This document shows, piece by piece, positions 1 to 8,849 of a stretch of 64,000 nucleotides of DNA. The translations under genes were made by a program, and so were the position numbers. Source of the stretch: CAUZIZ01 sp965219005 (GTDB lineage: Bacteria; Acidobacteriota; UBA6911; RPQK01; JAJDTT01); assembly GCA_965219005.1 (NCBI GenBank), contig CBDCMS010000004.1:3286001-3350000 (forward strand), written 5' to 3'. Under the pieces are notes generated by a model that was not told where the DNA came from, searched no databases, and was given only the letters and a program-made list of their open reading frames with translations. The number at the start of each line of letters is the position of its first letter. Position 1 is the stretch's first letter.

Positions 1-1
1 G

Positions 2-880
2 CCCTGGCTGGAGCTCATCGTCTATGCGGCTGCCATCGGCGGGCAGAGCTATGATTATCTGGCCTATGTCTCTTTTCTCCGGGAGAAGCGGTGGGGATAC
101 GCCGCCTCCGGTCCGGCCAACTCGGATGAACTCGCAGGGGTCGCGGCACAAAACGATCATTGGGCACGCAAGTGGGTGCGCGCGGCCCTGATCGACACGG
201 TGGCCAGTTTCGCGATGGTCGTGCTGGTGGCTGCCTGCTTTTCGATTCTGGGGACAGTTTTGCTGCAGCCTCGGCACCTGGTTCCAGACGGAGTCAATCT
301 GCTGAACTATCAAGCCACCTTCCTGACGACCCTGAGTCCCTGGCTCTTACCTATGTACAAGATCTCCGTTTTCTTCGCTTTCTTCGGGATTCTTTATGGG
401 GGACCGGAAATCCTGTACCGGCTCTTCTATGAATACGGCAGGACGCTCGGCAAGTGGCAAGTTCATCTGCAGGGTACAAAACTACGCTGGGCCGTCATTG
501 TCTGGGTGCTCGGTGGAGGACTGCTCATCCTCTGGCTGACCAGCCTCTTTCCCAGTATAGATCTACTGGACATTGTCACTCCGGCCGGCATCTACACCGG
601 CGTGCTACTGTGCGGCTTTTATTGTTTCGCCAACCTGTGGGTGGATTGGAAGTACCTGCCAAGCGGCCTACGAATGTCCAAGACGCTCATGGCTGCCAAC
701 CTCGCAGCCGGTCTCCTGTTCATGGCCCTGGGTCTGAAAGCACTCTGGGACTACGATCAGATCCGAGGATTCGCCATCCTAGCAGTGCTGCTTCTGGGTT
801 CCATCGGGTTGGCTTCTCGCTGGACCTCTCTGCACCCACAGGAGACCAGGCCAGAACCGGATGTATCCCCCGCCCCATGA
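2..880 (+). CDS. Nramp-family divalent metal transporter, C-terminal part (5' end outside window)
   Basis: The reading frame is open from base 2 to the stop at 878-880, so the gene starts before the window. The visible 292 residues hold about six or seven hydrophobic segments, consistent with an inner-membrane carrier. The first residues (about 10-30) include GGQSYDYLAYVSF followed by a charged LREKRWGY stretch, a pattern I associate with acidobacterial and planctomycete Nramp-like (NRAMP/MntH superfamily) proteins, which move divalent metal ions with protons. The hallmark DPGN and MPH motifs would be upstream and cannot be checked, so the family call is inference. The C-terminus is a short hydrophilic Pro/Glu tail. 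It is followed, in the same frame, by a relic of another gene. Confidence 0.55.
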   Translation, partial: PWLELIVYAAAIGGQSYDYLAYVSFLREKRWGYAASGPANSDELAGVAAQNDHWARKWVRAALIDTVASFAMVVLVAACFSILGTVLLQPRHLVPDGVNLLNYQATFLTTLSPWLLPMYKISVFFAFFGILYGGPEILYRLFYEYGRTLGKWQVHLQGTKLRWAVIVWVLGGGLLILWLTSLFPSIDLLDIVTPAGIYTGVLLCGFYCFANLWVDWKYLPSGLRMSKTLMAANLAAGLLFMALGLKALWDYDQIRGFAILAVLLLGSIGLASRWTSLHPQETRPEPDVSPAP

Positions 881-898
881 ACTTACCATCCGGCCGGC

Positions 899-1009
899 AG
901 GTTGAGGCGCCTGGACATCGGCTCCCGACCGAAGCTGTTTGTGGATTACCGGTTGATTGGACAGCTCAGGGGAGTTCGCGAGCGGATGGACAAGCATTGG
1001 GTCAAATGA
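899..1009 (+). pseudogene. Relic of the N-terminus of a secreted beta-propeller (LELFVDDYLI) family protein
   Basis: Translated in the frame that follows the transporter stop, this stretch reads RLDIGSRPKLFVDYRLIGQL and continues to a TGA at 1007-1009. It closely matches the mature N-terminus of the two propeller proteins encoded at 46572-48062 and 48431-49942, which carry LDIGSRLELFVDDYLI or NIGPRLELFVDDYLI. There is no start codon with a ribosome site, no signal peptide and no rest of the protein, so it is a short decayed fragment. The identification rests on about 25 aligned residues seen by eye. Confidence 0.5.
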
Positions 1010-1051
1010 CAAGATAACCGGGTTGTCCAATACTACTTCGGAAAAATCCTA

Positions 1052-1939
1052 ATGGACGTCAAGATCGGCAGTGCTCCAGATTCGTGGGGCGTGTGGTTTC
1101 CCGACGATCCCCAACAAACCCCCTACTCCCGTTGTCTCGATGAGATTGCCGAAGCGGGTTACGAATACATTGAACTCGGCCCCTTTGGTTACTTGCCGAC
1201 CGATGTCAACACGCTTCAAGACGAACTCAATAAGCGTAACTTGCGCGTGTCCGGAACGTTCGTAATGTCGCATCTGGAGGATCCCGAGTACGCGCCGGAG
1301 ATCGAGCGGCAGCTCAACGGCGCAGGCGAGTTGGTGGCCGGAACCGGAGGGCGGTACATTGTGGTCATCGACGACACCTATTCCAACCCCTGGACTGGCG
1401 AGATCCTCAGATCCGAAGAACTCGATGAGGATGCCTGGAAACGATTAGTGGACAAGGTCGACGAGATGGCGCGCCTCTGTCAGGAAAGGTTCGCTTTGCA
1501 AACCGTGTATCACCCGCACGCGGAGACACATGTGGAGTACGAGCCACAGATCGAGCGGCTAATGGACGCAACCGACCCTCAGATCGTCTCCTTATGCCTG
1601 GATACGGGCCACCACGCCTATCGGGGCGGCGAGCCAATCAGCTTCATGCGGAAGCATCATGAGCGGATTCCCTATCTTCACCTAAAGAGCGTGGATCGTG
1701 ACAAGCAAAAGGAAGTTGAAGCCAAGGGAATCACTTTCGCTCCCGCGGTCGGCGAAGGGATTTTCTGTGAGCCCTCGCTCGGCGCCGTGGATTTTGAGGC
1801 CTTCCGCGACGTGCTCCAGGAGATCGACTACGGCGGTTTCGCCATCGTCGAGCAGGATATGTATCCCTGCGCGTTCGACAAACCCTTACCGATCGCGAAG
1901 AGAACACGAGAGTATTTGAGGAAGATTGGGATTGGGTGA
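1052..1939 (+). CDS. iolE: Inosose dehydratase-like sugar phosphate isomerase/epimerase (IolE family)
   Basis: This 295-residue protein has the AP-endonuclease-2/xylose-isomerase TIM-barrel fold. It begins with IGSAPDSWGVWFPDD, the N-terminal signature of myo-inosose-2 dehydratase (IolE), which converts scyllo-inosose to 3D-trihydroxycyclohexane-1,2-dione in the cytoplasm. Likely metal and substrate residues sit in the CLDTGHHAYRGG segment (near residue 177), YLHLKSVDRD (near 211) and AIVEQDMYP (near 265). The ATG at 1052 is the first start that keeps the signature complete. The next gene is iolD, the following step of the pathway, which supports the call. A generic TIM-barrel isomerase acting on another polyol cannot be excluded. 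Confidence 0.75.
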   Translation: MDVKIGSAPDSWGVWFPDDPQQTPYSRCLDEIAEAGYEYIELGPFGYLPTDVNTLQDELNKRNLRVSGTFVMSHLEDPEYAPEIERQLNGAGELVAGTGGRYIVVIDDTYSNPWTGEILRSEELDEDAWKRLVDKVDEMARLCQERFALQTVYHPHAETHVEYEPQIERLMDATDPQIVSLCLDTGHHAYRGGEPISFMRKHHERIPYLHLKSVDRDKQKEVEAKGITFAPAVGEGIFCEPSLGAVDFEAFRDVLQEIDYGGFAIVEQDMYPCAFDKPLPIAKRTREYLRKIGIG

Positions 1940-1987
1940 AAGACGCTATTCGCTTTCACGACCCATATAAACGGGAGTACCAAACCA

Positions 1988-3874
1988 ATGGCAGCCGACA
2001 CAACAATTCGTTTGACGATGGCCCAGGCGCTTGTCAAATACCTGCAGGTCCAGTTCAGTGATCGGGACGGCCAACAGCGGCGTCTGATCGAGGGAGTATT
2101 TGGCATCTACGGACATGGCAACGTCGCCGGACTGGGACAAGCGCTTCATGAATACGGCCAGGATCTACCCTACTACCAGCCGCGAAATGAACAGTCCATG
2201 GTGCACACAGCGGCGGCCTACGCCAAAACGACCCGACGGACCGCGACCTACGCCTGCACCTCTTCCATCGGCCCGGGCGCTACCAACATGACCACCGGGG
2301 CGGCGACGGCCACCATCAATCGACTTCCCGTACTGCTGTTGGCTTCGGATTACTACGCGACGCGACATCAGGGAGTCGTATTGCAGGAACTCGAACATCC
2401 CACTTCAGCGGATGTGAGCGTGAATGACTGCCTGAGGCCGGTGAGCCGATTCTTTGATCGCATCTCGAGGCCCGAACAATTGCTCACGGCATTGCCGGAA
2501 GCGATGCGGGTGCTGACCGACCCAGCCGAAACGGGTGCCGTAACGCTTTCCCTACCGCAAGATGTCCAGGCACACGCTTACGACTATCCCAACCATTTTT
2601 TTGAACGACGCGTGTGGAAAATCGAAAGGCGGCAACCGGACTCTGAACGGATCCAAGCCGCCGTCGAGCTGTTGAAAGAAGCCGAGCGCCCCCTGATTAT
2701 CGCGGGCGGTGGAGTCCACTATTCAGACGCCCAGGAAGAACTTGAGACGTTCTCGGAGAAATTTGGCATCCCCGTGGGCGAGACCTTCGCCGGTAAGAGT
2801 GCAATCCGAAACGGCTCGGCATTGCTTTTGGGCGGCCATGGTGTGACGGGCGCGCCTCCTTCGGGCACGATTGCCAGCCAAGCGGACCTGGTGATCTGCG
2901 TTGGCACCCGAATGTCCGATTTCATCACCGGTTCCAACACCTTGTTTCAGCACCCTCGCGTGAAGTTTGTCCAGATCAACATCTGTGGCCACGACGCCTA
3001 CAAGATGGGCGCCTTACCGATCACGGCCGACGCCAGAGAAGCGCTTCGGGCACTTTCTGGGGCGGCCGAGACTGCCGGCATTCGACCCAATGGGAGCTAT
3101 CTTGAGGAAGTGGCCGGCCTCAAGAAGAAGTGGTCGGAACAACTCCAGGACGAAACCTATTGCGCGATCCCCGGACAGGCCATGGGGCAAGGCGAACTGA
3201 TTGACGTCATCAACAGTGAAGCGCAGTCCGGAGACACGATTGTTGCCGCGGCTGGAACGCCACCCGGCGACCTGCTGCAATTGTGGGATGCCAGCGGTGG
3301 ACGATTCTGTCATCTGGAATTCGGGTTTTCCTGCATGGGCTATGAATTGCCCGCTGGTCTGGGCGTGCGATTGGCTCAACCCGAGGGTGAAGTGTTCGTC
3401 TTCGTCGGCGATGGCACTTACATGCTTCAACCCACCGAGTTGATCACCGCCGCACAAGAAAACCTCAAGATCACGGTAATCGTATCGGAGAATCACGGCT
3501 TTCAATCCATTCACAACCTCCAGAACGGCCGGGCCGGGCATAGTTTTGGCAACGAGTTCCGGCATCGCAATGGCAATACCAATCGTCTGGAAGGTGAGTT
3601 CGTTGCGATTGATTTCGCCAAAAATGCAGAGAGTATGGGCGCGAAGACCTGGAAGGTATCGACTCCCGAGCACGTCGGTCAAGCACTGCGCGAGGCACGG
3701 CGAGAGAAGGGTCCTTGCTTGATCGTCGCCGAAGTCGAACCTCGACGATACTGTCCAGGGTCAGGAGTCTGGTGGGATGTGGCGGCTGCCGAGACCAGCG
3801 AAGATCCACTCACGCAGAAGCTGCGCGCCGAATACGTCCGAGAACGTGACGCGTTACAACGGCTATATTATTAA
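1988..3874 (+). CDS. iolD: 3D-(3,5/4)-trihydroxycyclohexane-1,2-dione acylhydrolase (ThDP-dependent)
   Basis: At 628 residues this matches the usual length of IolD, which hydrolytically opens the inositol-derived diketone ring to 5-deoxy-glucuronate. It has the three-domain acetolactate-synthase-like layout: an N-terminal PYR domain with the activating Glu68 in PRNEQSMVHTAAAYAK, a central domain from about 215 to 370, and a C-terminal PP domain with the thiamine-diphosphate motif beginning GDGTYM at 474-476 and completed by the downstream SENHGFQSIHN. The opening TIRLTMAQALVKYL and the YGHGNVAGLG loop are typical of IolD. A GGGAG-like ribosome site precedes the ATG. It lies 48 nt after iolE. 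No iolB, iolC or iolJ is visible nearby. Confidence 0.9.
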   Translation: MAADTTIRLTMAQALVKYLQVQFSDRDGQQRRLIEGVFGIYGHGNVAGLGQALHEYGQDLPYYQPRNEQSMVHTAAAYAKTTRRTATYACTSSIGPGATNMTTGAATATINRLPVLLLASDYYATRHQGVVLQELEHPTSADVSVNDCLRPVSRFFDRISRPEQLLTALPEAMRVLTDPAETGAVTLSLPQDVQAHAYDYPNHFFERRVWKIERRQPDSERIQAAVELLKEAERPLIIAGGGVHYSDAQEELETFSEKFGIPVGETFAGKSAIRNGSALLLGGHGVTGAPPSGTIASQADLVICVGTRMSDFITGSNTLFQHPRVKFVQINICGHDAYKMGALPITADAREALRALSGAAETAGIRPNGSYLEEVAGLKKKWSEQLQDETYCAIPGQAMGQGELIDVINSEAQSGDTIVAAAGTPPGDLLQLWDASGGRFCHLEFGFSCMGYELPAGLGVRLAQPEGEVFVFVGDGTYMLQPTELITAAQENLKITVIVSENHGFQSIHNLQNGRAGHSFGNEFRHRNGNTNRLEGEFVAIDFAKNAESMGAKTWKVSTPEHVGQALREARREKGPCLIVAEVEPRRYCPGSGVWWDVAAAETSEDPLTQKLRAEYVRERDALQRLYY

Positions 3875-3936
3875 CAAAACCAGACGGTTCCTCACGGGCT
3901 GAACAACATTTTCAACAAACCCAAGAAAGGCGCAAA

Positions 3937-4908
3937 ATGAAAATCGGATTGGTTATGGACGGCTTGGCGGAGATGGATCTTCCCGAAGCTCTGGACTGGA
4001 CGGTGTCCCGAGGTATCGAGGCCGTGGAAATCGGTACAGGGGGATTCTCGCCTGTGCCGCATTGCCAGCTGCAGGAACTCCTAGCCAGCCAGCACGCTCG
4101 TGACGCGTTCATGGACGCAATAACCAGCCGCAATCTTATGCTCAGCGCGCTGAACTGCAATGGGAATCCACTTGACCCGGACGACGACCGCCGTGGCAAA
4201 ACTCAGCAAGAACTGCGTCACACGATCGAAGTGGCGAGCCAGCTGGGTATCGATACCGTCGTGACCATGAGTGGGTGTCCGGGGACACCTGAGGGCGGCG
4301 GCTATCCGAATTGGGTGACCCACCCCTGGCAGCCGGAGTTTGCCGAGCTGTTGAACTGGCAATGGGAGCAGTGTGTCACACCGTACTGGCGTGAGTTAGG
4401 GACGTTTGCTGCGGACCATGGAGTCAAGATTGCCATTGAGGCGCACCCTGGCCAGGTTGTTTACAACACCCGAACCTTGTTGCGACTGCGCGAGATTGTC
4501 GGACCCCAGCTGGGCGCGAATCTCGATCCAAGCCATTTTTTCTATCAGGGCATCGACGCCCACCAGGCTATCCGCTACCTGGGCAGCGGCAGTGTGTTCC
4601 ACGTACACGCCAAGGACACCTGTATAGATCCCTATGAGACAGCACTGACGGGTACACTCGACACTCGCCCGATGCTGGACATTCACGAGCGCGCTTGGGC
4701 CTATCGCACACTGGGGTTTGGGCACGATGAACTCTGGTGGAGAAAATTCGTTAGCGCCTTGCAGCAGGTGGGTTATGACGGAGCGTTGAGCATTGAACAC
4801 GAGGACCCGGTGATGAGTTCGCACGAAGGAATCGAAAAGAGTGTCGAGTTTCTCAAGCCGATTCTATTGAGAACGCAGCCAGATGCGGTTCCACCATGGA
4901 TGAAATAA
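3937..4908 (+). CDS. Sugar phosphate isomerase/epimerase, TIM barrel (inositol/polyol cluster)
   Basis: This 323-residue protein belongs to the AP-endonuclease-2-like TIM-barrel family. The opening IGLVMDGLAEMDLPEALDW and the later IAIEAHPGQ (near 168), GANLDPSHFFYQG (near 190) and VFHVHAKDT (near 220), then LSIEHEDPV near 287, provide the Glu, Asp, His and Glu ligands of the metal site of this fold. It follows iolD by 62 nt and precedes a Gfo/Idh/MocA oxidoreductase by only 4 nt, so they are probably cotranscribed. In this context it may isomerise or epimerise a keto-inositol or sugar (an IolI/IolH-like role), but the substrate cannot be read from sequence. Confidence 0.75.
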   Translation: MKIGLVMDGLAEMDLPEALDWTVSRGIEAVEIGTGGFSPVPHCQLQELLASQHARDAFMDAITSRNLMLSALNCNGNPLDPDDDRRGKTQQELRHTIEVASQLGIDTVVTMSGCPGTPEGGGYPNWVTHPWQPEFAELLNWQWEQCVTPYWRELGTFAADHGVKIAIEAHPGQVVYNTRTLLRLREIVGPQLGANLDPSHFFYQGIDAHQAIRYLGSGSVFHVHAKDTCIDPYETALTGTLDTRPMLDIHERAWAYRTLGFGHDELWWRKFVSALQQVGYDGALSIEHEDPVMSSHEGIEKSVEFLKPILLRTQPDAVPPWMK

Positions 4909-4912
4909 CCGG

Positions 4913-5953
4913 ATGAGCGATCGCGATTCAAGCGTCCGTTGGGGCATTTTAAGCACCGCTCGCATCAACGACAGGCTGATCGAACCTCTTCGCGAGGCGC
5001 ACCGCAGCCAATTGGTTGCCGTCGCCAGTCGTAGCGAGGAAAAAGCGCGAGACTACGCCCTCCAGCGGGAGATCCCCCGCTACTACGGCAGCTATGAGCA
5101 ACTGGTAGCGGACCCAGACACCGATGCGGTCTATATTTCACTGCCCAATGGCCTGCACACCGAGTGGACGGTCAAATGTGCGGACGCTGGAAAACACGTG
5201 CTATGCGAGAAGCCGTTGGCACTGAGTCTCGAAGAAATGGACCGGATCGAGCAGTCTGCCCAACGCAATGGTGTGATCGTCCAGGAGGCGGCCATGATGT
5301 GCGCGCATCCGCAAATGGACTATCTACAGCGATTGGTGGCCGAGGGAGCAGTTGGCCAGGTACGACTGTTGCGCAGTGTTTTCACGTATGTGTTGAGAAA
5401 CTTCCAGGATGTACGCATGGACCCAGGTCAGGGTGGCGGCTCGCTCTGGGACCTGGGTAGCTATAGTGTCCGCCATGCTCGGCGACTGTTGCAGCAGGAA
5501 CCGATTGAAGTGCTCGCATCGCAAAAGCTTAGTGAGCGTGGGATCGATCTGAGCTTTGGTGGACAGATGCAATTTCCCGACGGTGTCCAGTCCCAGTTTT
5601 TTTCCAGTCTCGAGGCGTTCGGGAATATTGAAGCCGATGTTATAGGCACGGAAGGGAGCATACGCATATCCTCTCCCTGGGGCAGCCAAATGGAACGAGT
5701 TCCGCAAGTCGATTGGATTCGCCACGACGGCTCGCCGGCACGAGGAGACTGGGACGATGGGATGCTCAGCCAAAAAGTCGACACGACCAAGTATCCGAAC
5801 GACAATGCCTACGAGCATCAGGTCAATCGCATGATGGCGAGTGTTTTGGATGGCGCCGAACCGGTGATCCCACTGTCAGACAGCCGCCAGAATACTGCTG
5901 TCCTGCTGGCCCTGTTCGAATCAGCCCGAGAAGGAAAAGCGGTGCGGATCTAG
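4913..5953 (+). CDS. Gfo/Idh/MocA family oxidoreductase
   Basis: The 346-residue product has an N-terminal Rossmann NAD(P)-binding domain (WGILSTARINDRLIEPL, residues 10-26) and the family's hallmark CEKPLAL near residue 100, whose Lys is catalytic. The GGGSLWDLGSYSVRHAR segment (about 175-190) supplies the conserved Asp/His region of the C-terminal domain. Members oxidise or reduce sugars, inositols and related polyols with NAD(P). The start lies 4 nt after the stop of the upstream isomerase, which suggests translational coupling. The substrate is unknown; a keto-sugar or inositol derivative is the natural guess from the neighbours. Confidence 0.8.
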   Translation: MSDRDSSVRWGILSTARINDRLIEPLREAHRSQLVAVASRSEEKARDYALQREIPRYYGSYEQLVADPDTDAVYISLPNGLHTEWTVKCADAGKHVLCEKPLALSLEEMDRIEQSAQRNGVIVQEAAMMCAHPQMDYLQRLVAEGAVGQVRLLRSVFTYVLRNFQDVRMDPGQGGGSLWDLGSYSVRHARRLLQQEPIEVLASQKLSERGIDLSFGGQMQFPDGVQSQFFSSLEAFGNIEADVIGTEGSIRISSPWGSQMERVPQVDWIRHDGSPARGDWDDGMLSQKVDTTKYPNDNAYEHQVNRMMASVLDGAEPVIPLSDSRQNTAVLLALFESAREGKAVRI

Positions 5954-5981
5954 CCGGCACGTACTTCGATGGATCGTTTGG

Positions 5982-7151
5982 TCACCTGCCCGCGTCGACC
6001 TGCTCCCAGCTTCCACTTTCCCAAGATCGCATCATCGCTTCTTGAACTTCGGCGACCGCTAGCGCGTCGTTGAAGCTGGGTTGGTGCTGCTGGCCATCCC
6101 GGATCGACTTGGCAAACTGATAGGCTTCGATCATCTTGAGGTCTTCATAGCCCATGCCATTTCCCGGACCCGGGTAGAAATCCGCGAACTGTGGGTGCCG
6201 TGGACCGGCTCGAACGACGGTGAATCCATCGTATTCCTCTCCTGCCTCGGGCAGACGAAGCTCAATTTCATTCATCCGCTCGAAATTCCATTTCATCGCA
6301 CCCTTCGTCCCGTTGATCTCAAAGGCCAGTTCACAATCATGTCCTTTGACAACGCGGCATACTTCCAGTGTTCCGGGAGCCCCATTGCTGAATTGAACCA
6401 ACGCACCGACGTAATCTTCATTGGTCACCTCACCGCGCGGTCCGTCGCCGCCTACTGAAAAGTGAGTTCCTTCACCCGCTGTCGCCAAGGGACGATCGGT
6501 TATGAAGGTCTTCTGGTGCGACACAACTCGGCCAATGCGACCCACCAACATGTGCGCCAAGTCGACCACATGCGACATGATGTCGCCCAAGGTCCCCGAT
6601 CCAGAGATTTCTTTCTGGAATCTCCATGAGAGTACGCCCTGTGGATTGCTGCCGTAGTCAACCAGAAAGCGACCCCGAAAATGAGTGATCTCACCCAGCC
6701 GTCCGTCAAGAATCAGCCGGCGTGCGTAGCGTACTACCGGAACCCAGCGATAGTTGTAGCCGACGGCTGAGAGGACACCTGCGTCACTGGCGGCTTGCTG
6801 AATCGCAGCCGTCTCCCCTGGATTACGTCCGACCGGCTTTTCACAAAATATGTGTTTGCCAGCCGCGGCGGCGGCCCGAACTATTTCCAGATGAGTGTTG
6901 TTCGAGGTGGCGACGACGACTACATCCACCTCAGGATCCGCGACCACCTGGCGCCAGTCGGTTGTCCCGCGCAGAAAGTCGAAGCGACGCCGTCCCTGTT
7001 CGGCCCGCTCCTCGACTTCATCCGCGCAGACAACGAGTCGGGACGAAATACCGCTATCCTGGAAACGATCGGAAAGGCCACGGTATGCGCGACTATGCAC
7101 CGTGCCCATCCATCCCATTCCGACTACGCCGATTCCGATGGGTTGACTCAT
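5982..7151 (-). CDS. Gfo/Idh/MocA family oxidoreductase
   Basis: This 389-residue dehydrogenase starts with the Rossmann glycine motif GIGVVGMGWMG (residues 5-15), carries CEKPVGRNPGETA near 99 with the catalytic Lys, and GTLGDIMSHVVDLAHML near 187 with the conserved Asp and His. It is about 40 residues longer than the plus-strand paralogue just downstream, mostly through the C-terminal domain (PGNGMGYEDLKMIEAYQFAK). GAAGGA-type ribosome site precedes the ATG at 7151. It is convergent with the oxidoreductase at 4913-5953 (28 nt apart) and so in a separate transcript, divergent from the PhyH gene. The substrate is not determinable, with inositol or sugar derivatives likely. Confidence 0.8.
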   Translation of the reverse strand: MSQPIGIGVVGMGWMGTVHSRAYRGLSDRFQDSGISSRLVVCADEVEERAEQGRRRFDFLRGTTDWRQVVADPEVDVVVVATSNNTHLEIVRAAAAAGKHIFCEKPVGRNPGETAAIQQAASDAGVLSAVGYNYRWVPVVRYARRLILDGRLGEITHFRGRFLVDYGSNPQGVLSWRFQKEISGSGTLGDIMSHVVDLAHMLVGRIGRVVSHQKTFITDRPLATAGEGTHFSVGGDGPRGEVTNEDYVGALVQFSNGAPGTLEVCRVVKGHDCELAFEINGTKGAMKWNFERMNEIELRLPEAGEEYDGFTVVRAGPRHPQFADFYPGPGNGMGYEDLKMIEAYQFAKSIRDGQQHQPSFNDALAVAEVQEAMMRSWESGSWEQVDAGR

Positions 7152-7332
7152 ATTTTATCCTTCAGAAGAGGTGGACATGGGGTGTACTTCGACTCTTTCG
7201 GCCGTCCCTCCAACGATGGGTCAGCTTACCCCAAGCGGCATGCAGAGTGAATCCCGATAGGTAACCTGCCTATTGCCTATGGCAGAAACCTTGCCTTGGA
7301 AGCAGCCCAAAGCGGGGAATCGAGGTAGAATC

Positions 7333-7347
7333 AACGTTCCAGTGTAC
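7333..7347. repeat. Isolated MITE end (relic)
   Basis: The sequence AACGTTCCAGTGTAC, followed by TT, matches the terminal inverted repeat of the elements at 21987-22258 and 62673-62718. No partner arm is close by, so this is a solo end left by decay or deletion. It lies 39 bp upstream of the dioxygenase start codon and could affect its promoter. Confidence 0.5.
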
Positions 7348-7385
7348 TTGGTAGTCAACTCAGACTGATGGAGGTTTTCACAGAG

Positions 7386-8120
7386 ATGAAGACAGAGTTC
7401 GATCGCGACGGCTATGTCGTTAAACGCGATTTCATGGGCGGCGACGAAGCGGCGGAGATCTCAAAGCAGATCGATCGCTTCATCGCCGAAGTGCTGCCAA
7501 CCTGCGGCGAGGCCCTTGCGTTTTACGAGGTTAAAGATCAACCCGAAACCATCATGCGGCTCCAGAAAATGCAGGACTACGACGAGTTCTTCAAGCAGCT
7601 GTTGAGCTCGGATCGCTTTGTCGACATTGCCTCACAGCTGCTTGGCGACGACGTGGTGCCTAGGAACCTCCAGTGGTTCAACAAGCCTGCGCGAGTCGGC
7701 GGCGCGACACCGCCTCACCAGGACGGATTCTATTTCATGCTCGAGCCCAACGAAGCGGTCACCCTGTGGCTCGCCCTGGACCTTGTCGACGAAGCGAACG
7801 GTTGTGTGCGTTATGTGAGTGGATCGAATCGCACAGGAATGCGCCCCCACCAGCGCAGCGATGTGATCGGCTTCTCGCAGGGCATCACCGATTATGGCGA
7901 TTCCGACCGGGAAAAAGAGACCCCGATACTGGCCGCTCCCGGAGATCTCTTCGCCCACCACTGCATGACCATTCACCGGGCCGATGCCAACACCAGCGGG
8001 CGCCCCCGGGCGGCGCTGGGCTTCGTCTACGACGCCGTTCGTGCCAAGTACGACTCACAGAAAGCCGCGGCTTATCAGAAGCAGCAGTACCAACAGTGGG
8101 AGAAGGAAGGCAAGTTGTGA
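7386..8120 (+). CDS. Phytanoyl-CoA dioxygenase (PhyH) family protein
   Basis: The protein is a non-haem Fe(II)/2-oxoglutarate oxygenase. It has the double-stranded beta-helix motif HQD at residues 111-113 (in PPHQDGFYF) and the distal iron ligand His197 in TIHRADANTSGRPRAALGF, whose Arg should bind 2-oxoglutarate. I prefer the ATG at 7386 over the one at 7368 because GGAGGT ends 10 nt before it and because EFDRDGYVV is the usual N-terminal motif. This gives 244 residues. Relatives hydroxylate small organic molecules, phytanoyl-CoA or ectoine. No substrate can be inferred here. It is divergent from the oxidoreductase at 5982-7151. Confidence 0.85.
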   Translation: MKTEFDRDGYVVKRDFMGGDEAAEISKQIDRFIAEVLPTCGEALAFYEVKDQPETIMRLQKMQDYDEFFKQLLSSDRFVDIASQLLGDDVVPRNLQWFNKPARVGGATPPHQDGFYFMLEPNEAVTLWLALDLVDEANGCVRYVSGSNRTGMRPHQRSDVIGFSQGITDYGDSDREKETPILAAPGDLFAHHCMTIHRADANTSGRPRAALGFVYDAVRAKYDSQKAAAYQKQQYQQWEKEGKL

Positions 8121-8210
8121 GCGGTGCAGAAACCCGTCAGCCCCCGACGACCAACGCCTAAGCTGAAACTTCATCGGCGACGAGATCATGCAAGCGTCGC
8201 CATTTGACAG

Positions 8211-8849
8211 AGCCGTGACCGTGAGGGAGCCGGATCTGATCACGGATCGGATCCCCTTTGACTTCATCAACCAGAGCACCTCTCCGTCCCCAAGAGTGCA
8301 TCATTTCCGACATGGGTATGTCGGACCCCGCTCCCTCACGAGGGTGTCGCGAAAGTCAACATCAGGGTACACGATGCTAGGGGGAGGAGGTCTCGCTTCC
8401 ACTTCCGGGCGAAGCCCTTCAGAGGCAACTGAAGCCGTGTGGGTAAGCCCCAAGACCTTGACATGGTTCAAGCACCGAGAGCATTTGAATCCTGAAGGGA
8501 TTCCGGATTCCAGCCCAGGGTTTCCGAACCCTGGGTTAACGGTATCCCCTCTCATACCCAACCCTGAAAGGGTTGCGTAAGCAGGAGTTATGTCACTTGA
8601 AAATATCCACGAAAGGGCCTGGATGAAGCTCTCCGCAACCCCTACAGGGTTGATTCCTGAAGAGTCCTTACCTTTCCCAGGGTTCGGAAACCCTGGGCTA
8701 GAATACACAATCCCGTTGGGATTGACCTCGACTTCAGGACGCTGGAAATATACGACCCAGTCTCGCGAACTCAACACTGCTTATCGATATGCACGGCGCT
8801 ATCCGCACTCCGCTATGGACTTTTGCGACAGCCTCTCACGGTCACGGCT
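8211..8849. repeat. Multi-hairpin intergenic element with outer inverted repeats
   Basis: There is no credible gene in the 727 nt between the dioxygenase and the DUF1501 gene. The stretch is bounded by a 15-bp inverted repeat (AGCCGTGACCGTGAG at 8211-8225, its complement at 8835-8849) with a second imperfect pair inside (8342-8357 and 8818-8833). The interior holds many short hairpins: CCCAGGGTT-4-AACCCTGGG at 8514-8535 with an inverted second copy at 8676-8697, and smaller ones near 8488-8502, 8560-8577, 8637-8653 and 8711-8726, mostly with four-base loops. The right arm reaches into the DUF1501 stop codon. Confidence 0.7.

Noticed and set aside
8301..8777. 158-codon frame and others within the multi-hairpin element
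   Set aside because: Its sequence (repeats like NPGFGNPG) is simply the palindromes translated; no ribosome site or independent support.
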